From NCBI GenBank assembly GCA_001917735.1, contig MNEO01000082.1:1-10313 (forward strand): 10,313 nucleotides of DNA, given 5' to 3'. Shown here one piece after another: positions 1-5,215 of the stretch. This DNA comes from Chloroflexi bacterium 13_1_40CM_68_21. GTDB lineage: Bacteria; Chloroflexota; Limnocylindria; P2-11E. Both the position numbers and the translations under genes were made by a program. The notes under the pieces are model-generated. The model worked only from the letters and a program-made list of their open reading frames with translations, made no database searches and had not been told where the DNA came from. The stretch's first letter is position 1, and each line of letters starts with the position of its first letter.

Positions 1-1161
1 GACGTCGCTGTCCTGCTCCAAGCTTCCGCCTTCTCTCAGGGTCGAGAGCTTTGGCTCGCCGCCGGCGTCCCCCGCCGCGCGCGAAAGTTGCGAGAGACCG
101 ATAACGACAACACCGAGCTCGCGGGCGAGCGACTTGAGATTGCGGGTGATCGTCGCGATCTCCTGCACGCGGTTCTCATCGTCATCCCCGGTGCGGATGA
201 GCTGGATGTAGTCGACGACGATCACCTCGATCTTCTCGTGGGAGATGGCGCGCCGCGCCTTCGTACGGAGCTCCATGATCGAAATGCCCGGCGTGTCGTC
301 GATGAGGATCGGAACGCCGTGCAGCGCCGCCGCGGCGTCGGTGTCGATGATGTTCCCGGTCCGGAGCGCGAGCAGGTCCATGCGCGAGTTGAGCGCCAGG
401 AAGCGCGACACGATCTGCTTGGCGTCCATCTCGAGCGAGAAGAGCAGCACCGGGCGTCCGCGCCGCGCGATGTTGAAGCTCATCGCGAGCGCGAGGCTGG
501 TCTTGCCGACCGAAGGCCGCGCCGCGAGCACGACAAGATCGCCGGTCGTGAAGCCCTCCGTGTAGTAGTCGATCTCGCGGAAGCCGGAAGGGATGCCGCT
601 CACCTCGAACGGCCGCTCCATGCGCTCGGTCAGGTGCTCGTAGTTCGACTGCAGCGAAGCCGTGATGTGGCGCAGCTGCGCGTTCGCCGACTCGTCGCGG
701 AGGGCGAAGAGCCGCTGCTCGGCGCGGTCGAGCGCGAGCGCGATGTCCGTCGGCTCGTCATACGCGTCCGCGGCGATCGAGGTCGCCGCGCCGAGCAGCC
801 GCCGGAGGATCGCGCGGTCGCGCACGATCCGTGCGTACCGCTCGATCTCCACGGCGGTGGGCACGGCGTCCGCAAGCGCACGCAGATAGGCCTGCCCGCC
901 CGCGCGGTCGAGCTCCTCGCGGCGCGCGAGCTCCACCTGGACGGTGAGCGGGTCGATCCGTTCGCGGCGCTCGAGGAGCGCCTGCGCCACGTCGTAGATG
1001 CGCTGATTGCGGGGGATGTAGAAATCGTCCACGCGGAGGAGGTCGGCGACTTTGAAGATCGCGTCCCGGTCGATGAGCAAGCTGCCCAGCACCTGTTGCT
1101 CGGCGCCGTCGTCGAACGGGACCTGCCGTGTCGCCGCGCCACCGCGCGTCTCGAGCGTCAC
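1..1161 (-). CDS. dnaB: Replicative DNA helicase DnaB (3' end outside window)
   Basis: Hexameric 5'-3' replicative helicase that unwinds DNA at the fork. The reverse strand reads 387 codons without a stop and leaves the window, so roughly the last 50-60 residues of a typical 440-460 aa DnaB are missing. The N-terminal domain (about residues 15-150) has EQQVLGSLLIDRDAIFKV and YIPRNQRIYDVAQAL. The RecA-like domain has Walker A ARPSVGKTS (about 214-222), SLEM with the catalytic Glu244, Walker B VIVVDYIQL (about 313-321), GLSQLSR (about 355-361) and STLREGGSLEQDSDV at the edge. The segment between RTGN and the PILIDDTPG motif is about six residues shorter than in typical DnaB. Start: GTG at 1161, the first start codon after an in-frame stop; no good Shine-Dalgarno site is visible. 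It is divergent from the epimerase. Identity is seen directly in the motifs. Confidence 0.97.
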   Translation of the reverse strand, partial: MTLETRGGAATRQVPFDDGAEQQVLGSLLIDRDAIFKVADLLRVDDFYIPRNQRIYDVAQALLERRERIDPLTVQVELARREELDRAGGQAYLRALADAVPTAVEIERYARIVRDRAILRRLLGAATSIAADAYDEPTDIALALDRAEQRLFALRDESANAQLRHITASLQSNYEHLTERMERPFEVSGIPSGFREIDYYTEGFTTGDLVVLAARPSVGKTSLALAMSFNIARRGRPVLLFSLEMDAKQIVSRFLALNSRMDLLALRTGNIIDTDAAAALHGVPILIDDTPGISIMELRTKARRAISHEKIEVIVVDYIQLIRTGDDDENRVQEIATITRNLKSLARELGVVVIGLSQLSRAAGDAGGEPKLSTLREGGSLEQDSDV

Positions 1162-1172
1162 GACCGAGAGTC

Positions 1173-1188
1173 TAGAACACGCGTTCTA
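1173..1188. promoter_or_regulatory. LexA/SOS-box-like inverted repeat in front of dnaB
   Basis: TAGAAC-ACGC-GTTCTA is a perfect 6-bp inverted repeat with a 4-bp spacer. Its core GAAC-N4-GTTC matches the SOS box bound by LexA in Gram-positive bacteria (CGAACRNRYGTTYC), including the R-N-R-Y spacer (A-C-G-C). It lies 12 bp upstream of the dnaB GTG and overlaps a -10-like hexamer on that strand, the place for a repressor site. The match is seen; LexA binding is inferred. Confidence 0.45.
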
Positions 1189-1195
1189 TACAGTG

Positions 1196-1249
1196 GGAGG
1201 GCCCTCCGTGAGGCGGTTCGCGGCGGAAGCCCTCCGCGGCAGGGAACCG
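1196..1249. repeat. 12-bp palindrome followed by a nested hairpin
   Basis: GGAGGGCCCTCC at 1196-1207 is a perfect 12-bp palindrome. Next to it, CGGTTC (1214-1219) pairs with GAACCG (1244-1249), and inside that GCGGA (1223-1227) pairs with TCCGC (1233-1237) across a 5-nt loop. GCCCTCCG occurs twice (1201-1208 and 1229-1236). No T-tract follows, so it does not look like an intrinsic terminator. It may be an operator or a leader structure; function is unknown. Confidence 0.5.
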
Positions 1250-1280
1250 TAGCCGGGCTGGCGGGCAGCGCATACGTGTT

Positions 1281-1326
1281 TTGTCCACCATCTCCTCCAC
1301 CAGTTCATCCACAGCACTGTTGAAAA
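1281..1326. promoter_or_regulatory. Cluster of three DnaA-box-like 9-mers
   Basis: TTGTCCACC (1281-1289) differs by one base from TTGTCCACA, the DnaA box of high-GC bacteria. TCATCCACA (1305-1313) differs by one base from TTATCCACA. TGTTGAAAA (1318-1326) read on the other strand is TTTTCAACA, one base from TTTTCCACA. Three near-matches in 46 bp beside a replication gene suggest DnaA binding, possibly as a transcription regulator. None is an exact consensus box. Confidence 0.35.
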
Positions 1327-1330
1327 GGAG
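1323..1330 (+). promoter_or_regulatory. Ribosome binding site fixing the epimerase TTG start
   Basis: AAAAGGAG ends 10 nt before the TTG at 1341. It supports that start over the upstream in-frame TTG at 1281, which has no such site and would add about 20 Ser/Thr-rich residues before the nucleotide-binding strand. Confidence 0.65.
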
Positions 1331-1340
1331 CGGCCTCAAG

Positions 1341-2258
1341 TTGCGTGTCCTGGTCACGGGGGGCGCGGGGTTCTTCGGCAGCCATGTCGTCGACGCGCTC
1401 CTCGCGCGCGGCGACGAGGTACTCGTGGTCGACGATCTGTCGACAGGAGACCGTGCGAACATCGATCGGCGCGCCGATCTGAGGATCGCCGATGTCTCCG
1501 ACGCGGCCGTCCTCGCGAAGGCGCTCGGCGGAGAGCGCGCCGACGCGATCGTGCACTGCGCCGCAAAGACCAAGGTCGTCGAGTCAATGGAAAAAGAGGC
1601 GCTCTACCGGCGGGTGATCGTCGACGGCACCCGCAACGTCCTGGGGCTCGCGAAGACGCTCGGCGCGCGCGTGTTCGTGAACATCTCGACCGGCGGGGCG
1701 ATCTATGGCGAGACGCCGGAGTGCGCCGCGGAGACGGTCCCGACCGCACCGGAGTCGAACTATGGCCGCTTCAAGGCCGAGGCCGAGAGGCTCGTGGACG
1801 CGAGCGGCCTGGACTCCATCACGCTTCGCCTCGCGAACATCTACGGACCCCGGCAGCGCACCGATCTCGAGGGAGGCGTTATCGCGATCTTCATCGGCTG
1901 CTGGAAGCGCGGCGAGCCGATCACCCTGTACGGCGACGGCAGTTACGAGCGCGACTACGTCTACGTCGATGACGTCGTCGAGGGCGTGCTCGTGGCCCTC
2001 GGCGGCAAGCACCGGGGCGTCTACAACATCGGCACGGGCGTCACGACAAGCGTTAACGAGCTCGTCTCTGCTCTCACGTCAGTGCTGGGCCCGCCTGCGG
2101 GCATCCGACGCGCTCCAGCGCGCACGGTCGAGGTGCTCCGGGGGTGCGTCGACCCGTCGAAGGCCGCCCGGGACCGGCTCTGGCGCCCGCGGATCTCGCT
2201 TGCCGACGGGCTTCGCCGGACCGCGGTCGCGGAGGGCGCTCTGGCGCCGACCGCTTGA
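1341..2258 (+). CDS. NAD-dependent epimerase/dehydratase (extended SDR, GalE-like)
   Basis: Probably acts on a nucleotide-activated sugar, as a UDP-glucose 4-epimerase or related 4-epimerase/4,6-dehydratase, in cytoplasmic synthesis of surface polysaccharide precursors. From the TTG start the protein has 305 residues, normal for the family. Visible features are the Rossmann motif TGGAGFFG (residues 6-13), acidic residues VVDDLSTG after the second strand, HCAAKTKVVES, NISTGG with Ser116/Thr117, the catalytic pair Tyr141-x3-Lys145 (NYGRFK), LRLANIYGPRQR, and GDGSYERDYVYVDDVV typical of GalE/RmlB-like enzymes. An AAAAGGAG site supports the start. It is the first gene of a co-directional set; the next start is 36 bp after its stop. 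The substrate cannot be read from the sequence, so no symbol is given. Confidence 0.88.
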   Translation: MRVLVTGGAGFFGSHVVDALLARGDEVLVVDDLSTGDRANIDRRADLRIADVSDAAVLAKALGGERADAIVHCAAKTKVVESMEKEALYRRVIVDGTRNVLGLAKTLGARVFVNISTGGAIYGETPECAAETVPTAPESNYGRFKAEAERLVDASGLDSITLRLANIYGPRQRTDLEGGVIAIFIGCWKRGEPITLYGDGSYERDYVYVDDVVEGVLVALGGKHRGVYNIGTGVTTSVNELVSALTSVLGPPAGIRRAPARTVEVLRGCVDPSKAARDRLWRPRISLADGLRRTAVAEGALAPTA

Positions 2259-2281
2259 CCGCCCGGCATAGGATTCCGCCC

Positions 2282-2287
2282 GGGGAG
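2282..2287 (+). promoter_or_regulatory. Ribosome binding site of the zinc-ribbon gene
   Basis: GGGGAG lies 7 nt before the ATG at 2295. A second in-frame ATG follows at 2301, but the spacing favours the first. Confidence 0.5.
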
Positions 2288-2294
2288 CGCGGGT

Positions 2295-2609
2295 ATGGCG
2301 ATGGCGCTGACGGACAAGAGCATGACCTGCCGGGAGTGCGGGAACACCTTCATGTGGACCGCCGGCGAGCAGGAGTTCTACGCCCAGAAGGGCTTGCTCC
2401 ACGAACCGCAGCGCTGCCCGGACTGCCGTCGTCGCGCGAAGGCCGAGCGCGCGGCCGCGAGAGCGCAGAGCATGCATGACATCGTCTGCAGCAACTGCGG
2501 TCGTCCGGGCCAGGTGCCATTCGCGCCGCGCACCGATCGGCCCGTCTACTGCTCCGATTGTTTCGAGACTCGTCGCACGGCGACCGCGCATCAGGCCTCG
2601 CAGAACTAG
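2295..2609 (+). CDS. Tandem zinc-ribbon protein (104 aa)
   Basis: Small, probably zinc-binding protein of unknown function. Two four-cysteine sites are visible: C12-x2-C15 with C41-x2-C44, and C65-x2-C68 with C86-x2-C89. The first half contains TAGEQEFYAQKGL and the pattern of the probable zinc-ribbon family (zf-trcl type). The second half, CGRPGQVPFAPRTDRPVYC, resembles the CxxC-x-VPF-x-P-x2-D-x-PVYC-x2-CF ribbons common in small Chloroflexota and candidate-phylum proteins. A basic, Ala/Arg-rich linker (about 45-58) joins them. It has no signal peptide or membrane segment, so it should be cytoplasmic. Nucleic-acid binding is a reasonable guess but is not shown. It sits between the epimerase and the YdcF-like gene with short gaps, suggesting one transcript. 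Confidence 0.88.
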   Translation: MAMALTDKSMTCRECGNTFMWTAGEQEFYAQKGLLHEPQRCPDCRRRAKAERAAARAQSMHDIVCSNCGRPGQVPFAPRTDRPVYCSDCFETRRTATAHQASQN

Positions 2610-2642
2610 CCGACCGGCCCCCTTCCTGCACGTCGACCGCTC

Positions 2643-3227
2643 GTGAGACGGTTCTTTCTCGGCTTCATCGTCGGCGCGGGCTCGATCCTCGCCGTCCTCG
2701 TCGGCATCGGGCACTACCTCGAGGTCGCTGACCCACTCGCGAAGGCCGACGCCATCGTCGCGATTTCGGGCGACACCGGCGCCCGCGCGAACACGGCCAT
2801 CACGCTCTGGAAGCAGGGGTACGCGCCGCTGCTCATCTTCTCCGGCGGATCGCAGGATCCCGAGTCGGTCGCGTCGGCGGAGCTCATGAAGCGCGCCGCC
2901 GTTGCGGCCGGGGTGCCCGCGGACGCGATCGCGGTGGAAGGCTCGTCCGCGACGACCGAGGAGAACGCTGCCAAGGTCGCGGAGCTCATGCGCGCGCGCG
3001 GGCTCCATACCGCGATCCTCGTCACGAGCCCCTATCACCAGCGCCGAGCGGCGATCCTCTTCGAGCGCGAGTTCGAGCGACGCGGCGGCCTCGAGTTCCG
3101 CAACCATCCCGCGGCGGATCCGGAGTGGGACGAGAACCTCTGGTGGACGCGCGATCCATCACGCACGCTTACGCTTGTCGAGCTCGCGAAGCTTGGAGCC
3201 CTGGTCGCGGGGCAGCGCGCGGGTTAG
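2643..3227 (+). CDS. YdcF/DUF218 family membrane-anchored protein
   Basis: A 194-residue protein of the DUF218 (YdcF/SanA-like) family, implicated in envelope or cell-wall functions in other bacteria; the reaction is not established. Residues 4-24 form one hydrophobic N-terminal segment after RRFF, so the domain is probably anchored and faces outward. The family pattern is clear: DPLAKADAIVAISGD (about 31-45), ALWKQGY-like TLWKQGYAPLLIFSGG, VEGSSATTEENA, then ILVTSPYHQRRAAILF containing the conserved SxYHxxRA. The GTG at 2643 puts the membrane segment directly at the N-terminus; no strong ribosome site is visible. It begins 33 bp after the zinc-ribbon stop and ends 11 bp before purA. A link to the upstream sugar epimerase through envelope glycan synthesis is possible but inferred only from position. 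Confidence 0.85.
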   Translation: MRRFFLGFIVGAGSILAVLVGIGHYLEVADPLAKADAIVAISGDTGARANTAITLWKQGYAPLLIFSGGSQDPESVASAELMKRAAVAAGVPADAIAVEGSSATTEENAAKVAELMRARGLHTAILVTSPYHQRRAAILFEREFERRGGLEFRNHPAADPEWDENLWWTRDPSRTLTLVELAKLGALVAGQRAG

Positions 3228-3238
3228 CATCCGACTAC

Positions 3239-4501
3239 GTGCCGGTGACGGCCATCGTCGGTGCCCAATGGGGCGACGAAGGCAAAGGCAAGATCACGGA
3301 CCTCCTGGCGCAGGAGGCGGACGTGGTCATCCGGTTCCAGGGCGGCAACAACGCCGGCCACACCGTCGTGAACCAGCACGGCACCTTCAAGCTCCACCTC
3401 GTCCCGAGCGGCATCTTCAACCCGAAGGCTCTGTGCGTGCTCGGGCCGGGCACGGTCGTCGATCTCGCGTTCCTCTGCACGGAGCTCGAGCAGCTCGAGC
3501 GGAGCGGCATCTCGACCTCGAATCTGCGCGTCTCCGATCGCGCGCACCTTCTCATGCCGTGGCACGTCGCGCTCGATCGCCTCGACGAGCGGGAGCGCGG
3601 CCGCAAGAAGCTCGGCACCACGGGGATGGGCGTCGGGCCGGCCTATTCCGACAAGGTCGGGCGGCACGGGATCCAGGTCTACGAGGTGAAGGACGAACGT
3701 CGCTTCCGCGAGCGGGTGGCGCGTGAGCTTCAGACCAAGAACGCCATCCTCGAGCGATTCGGCGACGCGCCTCTCGACGCGCGCGCTGTCGCCGACGGCG
3801 TGCTCGCGGCCGCCGCAACGCTCGGCGACCGGATCGTTGACACGCTCCCGCTCGTCGAAGCGGCGCTCGCGCGCGATTCGCGCGTGCTGCTCGAGGGCCA
3901 GCTCGGCGCGATGCGCGATCTCGACTGGGGCATTTACCCCTATGTGACGAGCTCGAACCCGCTCGCCGGTGGAGCGTCGGTCGGTGCCGGGATCCCGCCG
4001 AGAAAGATCACGCGCGTCATCGGTGTGGTGAAGGCGTACTCGACGGCGGTCGGCGAGGGGCCCTTCCCGACCGAGCTTCATGGCGCGGAGGCGACCGCGC
4101 TTCGCGAGCGGGCGAACGAGTACGGGGCGACGACCGGCCGCCCGCGGCGCGTCGGCTGGTTTGACGCCGTCGCCGCGCGGCACGCCCACCGGCTCAACGC
4201 CTTCACAGAGCTCGCGGTGACCAAGCTCGACGTGCTCGACGTGTACGAACACATCTCGTTCTGCGCGAGCTACGAGCTCGACGGCATGCGCACGTGCGAC
4301 ATGCCGACGACGAACGCCCTCGAGCGAGCGCGGCCGTGCTACGAGACCCTGCCGGGCTGGAACACGCCGATCACCGGGATCGTCGAGCGTCGTGCGCTCC
4401 CGGAGAACGCCAGGAAGTACCTCGCACGGATCGAGCAGACGGTCGGCGCGCCGATCGGCATGGTGGGCATCGGGCCCGAGCGGACCGCAACCCTCCTCTA
4501 A
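3239..4501 (+). CDS. purA: Adenylosuccinate synthetase PurA
   Basis: Cytoplasmic enzyme of AMP synthesis: IMP + aspartate + GTP gives adenylosuccinate. The 420-residue length is typical. Visible motifs are WGDEGKGKITD with the catalytic Asp near the N-terminus, FQGGNNAGHTVV with the catalytic His, GTTGMGVGPAYSDKVGR, YPYVTSSNP, VKAYSTAVGEGPFPTEL, EYGATTGRPRRVGWFD and the GTP-binding TKLDVLD. The motif usually written EGAQG reads EGQLG here (residues 219-223), so the Gln that contacts IMP in E. coli PurA is shifted or replaced. The GTG at 3239 is chosen because it starts directly before the first beta strand; reading upstream in frame would overlap ydcF. No clear ribosome site is seen, so coupling to the ydcF stop 11 bp upstream is likely. 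Confidence 0.97.
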   Translation: MPVTAIVGAQWGDEGKGKITDLLAQEADVVIRFQGGNNAGHTVVNQHGTFKLHLVPSGIFNPKALCVLGPGTVVDLAFLCTELEQLERSGISTSNLRVSDRAHLLMPWHVALDRLDERERGRKKLGTTGMGVGPAYSDKVGRHGIQVYEVKDERRFRERVARELQTKNAILERFGDAPLDARAVADGVLAAAATLGDRIVDTLPLVEAALARDSRVLLEGQLGAMRDLDWGIYPYVTSSNPLAGGASVGAGIPPRKITRVIGVVKAYSTAVGEGPFPTELHGAEATALRERANEYGATTGRPRRVGWFDAVAARHAHRLNAFTELAVTKLDVLDVYEHISFCASYELDGMRTCDMPTTNALERARPCYETLPGWNTPITGIVERRALPENARKYLARIEQTVGAPIGMVGIGPERTATLL

Positions 4502-4512
4502 TATCGAGCCGC

Positions 4513-4836
4513 GTGAGCCTCATCGACATCGCCTTTCCGTACCGGAACAAGAAGGCGTTCGGGGCGGCCTCATTCGCGCTGATCTTCCTCGTGCTGCTCC
4601 TCGAGGTGGAGGGCCTTGTCTTCGTGGCCCTCGCCATCGTCGCGCATCAGGTCCAGCTCTGGTGGGACCTCCAGCCGGTGATCCTGCCTGGCGCGTGCCT
4701 CATCAGCCTGTCGTCGGCCACCGTCTTCTGGTGGCGCGCTCGCTCCTGGAGCAAGGAGCGTGTCGAGATGCTGAACGCGTGGGCGGGTGGGGGCACGACG
4801 TTCGGACAGCAGCTCGCTCAGAAGCGCCAGCAATAG
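4513..4836 (+). CDS. Small two-helix membrane protein of unknown function
   Basis: Predicted 107-residue protein I do not recognise. From the GTG at 4513 it has a short N-terminus (SLIDIAFPYRNKKA). A hydrophobic stretch from about 16 to 46 is broken by EVEG and forms one long or two short helices. An amphipathic QLWWDLQP turn follows, then a second membrane segment (about 55-74) ending in FWWRAR. The tail is a charged SKERVEMLNAW and a Gly/Gln-rich end. It starts 11 bp after the purA stop and ends just before a GC-rich hairpin, so it is probably the last gene of the purA transcript. Support for it being real is the membrane pattern, the tight spacing and the lack of any competing gene; function is open. 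Confidence 0.65.
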   Translation: MSLIDIAFPYRNKKAFGAASFALIFLVLLLEVEGLVFVALAIVAHQVQLWWDLQPVILPGACLISLSSATVFWWRARSWSKERVEMLNAWAGGGTTFGQQLAQKRQQ

Positions 4837-4840
4837 CGCT

Positions 4841-4862
4841 CTCTCCCCCGAACGGGTGAGAG
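4841..4862 (+). terminator. Weak GC-rich hairpin at the end of the purA set
   Basis: CTCTC (4841-4845) pairs with GAGAG (4858-4862), and CCCG (4847-4850) with CGGG (4853-4856), leaving one C/T mismatch and a tight two-base loop. It lies 4 bp after the stop of the small membrane gene. There is no T-tract, so it may be a weak terminator or a 3' end stabiliser. Confidence 0.35.
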
Positions 4863-4991
4863 GGAACGGCTCGGTCCCGCGATTTCCCCCGTCCTAGTGA
4901 TGCCGGTGTGGCCTGCCCGATCGATATTCCCGGCAGGAGACCAATCCGGTCGGATCGATCGACCGATAGGTCAGGGAGGAACCGAAGCAAC
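4863..4991 (+). promoter_or_regulatory. Leader of the 51-aa peptide gene with possible alternative hairpins
   Basis: CCTGCC (4912-4917) can pair with GGCAGG (4932-4937). Further on, CGGTCG (4947-4952) pairs with CGACCG (4960-4965), but the overlapping ATCCG/CGGAT (4944-4948 and 4951-4955) would exclude that pairing. A ribosome site follows. A promoter must lie here if the hairpin at 4841-4862 ends the previous transcript, but no clear -35/-10 pair is visible. It matches no riboswitch class I can recognise. Confidence 0.3.
4974..4980 (+). promoter_or_regulatory. Shine-Dalgarno site of the 51-aa peptide
   Basis: GGGAGGA, 11 nt before the ATG at 4992, is among the strongest ribosome sites in the window. 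It supports translation of this very short gene and picks the ATG at 4992 over upstream in-frame starts. Confidence 0.6.
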
Positions 4992-5147
4992 ATGTCGATC
5001 CGGCCAGTGCTCGCAGTTCTCGTGGCGCTCAACATCCTCGTCTGGGGCGGCCTCTTCGCCTTCGAAAGCATGATCGCGATGAGCAGCTCCGTGTCATCCA
5101 CGGCCAAGATCACACACAGCGGCTCTCTGCTCATCAGCTCGCGCTAG
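4992..5147 (+). CDS. 51-aa single-helix membrane or exported peptide
   Basis: Unrecognised small protein. After MSIR comes a hydrophobic segment, about residues 5-24 (VLAVLVALNILVWGGLFAF), followed by ESMIAM and a Ser/Thr-rich tail ending in Arg. This fits either a single-pass membrane peptide or a short secreted peptide with a signal sequence. Three signs support a real gene: a GGGAGGA ribosome site upstream, an ATG start, and a strong intrinsic terminator starting about 20 bp after its stop. The gene therefore appears to be a monocistronic unit. The next gene on the same strand is a signal peptidase, so the peptide could be its substrate, but no clear A-x-A cleavage motif is visible. Function unknown. 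Confidence 0.55.
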   Translation: MSIRPVLAVLVALNILVWGGLFAFESMIAMSSSVSSTAKITHSGSLLISSR

Positions 5148-5166
5148 ACGCGATCCCCCTCGCGGT

Positions 5167-5207
5167 GACGGCCCTCCCCGACGCAGGAGGGCCGTCGCCC
5201 CTTTTTT
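5167..5207 (+). terminator. Strong rho-independent terminator
   Basis: GACGGCCCTCC (5167-5177) and GGAGGGCCGTC (5186-5196) form a perfect 11-bp stem with an 8-nt loop. The stem can extend outward by a G-U and two G-C pairs. GCCCC and then six T residues (5202-5207) follow. It lies 19 bp after the stop of the 51-aa gene and ends its transcript. It is the clearest regulatory element in the window. Confidence 0.93.
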
Positions 5208-5215
5208 AGTCGCCG

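Larger units (their letters stand above)
1162..1340. promoter_or_regulatory. Divergent dnaB / epimerase intergenic control region
   Basis: This 179-bp gap separates dnaB (leftward) from the epimerase gene (rightward), so it should hold both promoters. Read from the dnaB side it contains an inverted repeat of SOS-box type, a perfect 12-bp palindrome, a nested hairpin and three 9-mers resembling DnaA boxes. It is less GC-rich at both ends than the surrounding genes. A weak leftward -10-like hexamer (TATAGA on the minus strand, 1190-1185) overlaps the SOS-like repeat; no convincing -35 was found for either direction. The role as a control region is inferred from position. Confidence 0.6.

Noticed and set aside
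88..1323. 411-codon open frame on the plus strand across dnaB
   Set aside because: It is antisense to dnaB, whose Walker motifs are clear on the minus strand; the plus-strand translation has no recognisable domain.
1281..1340. Longer epimerase start at the TTG 1281
   Set aside because: It adds a Ser/Thr-rich stretch before the Rossmann strand and has no ribosome site, while AAAAGGAG precedes the TTG at 1341.
2255..2274. TTGACC and TAGGAT as a promoter for the zinc-ribbon gene
   Set aside because: The two hexamers resemble -35 and -10 elements, but the spacer is only 8 bp, far too short for a sigma-70-type promoter.
3125..3238. Upstream extension of purA to 3125
   Set aside because: It would overlap the end of the YdcF-like gene by 100 bp and add residues with no counterpart in PurA; the GTG at 3239 gives the normal N-terminus.
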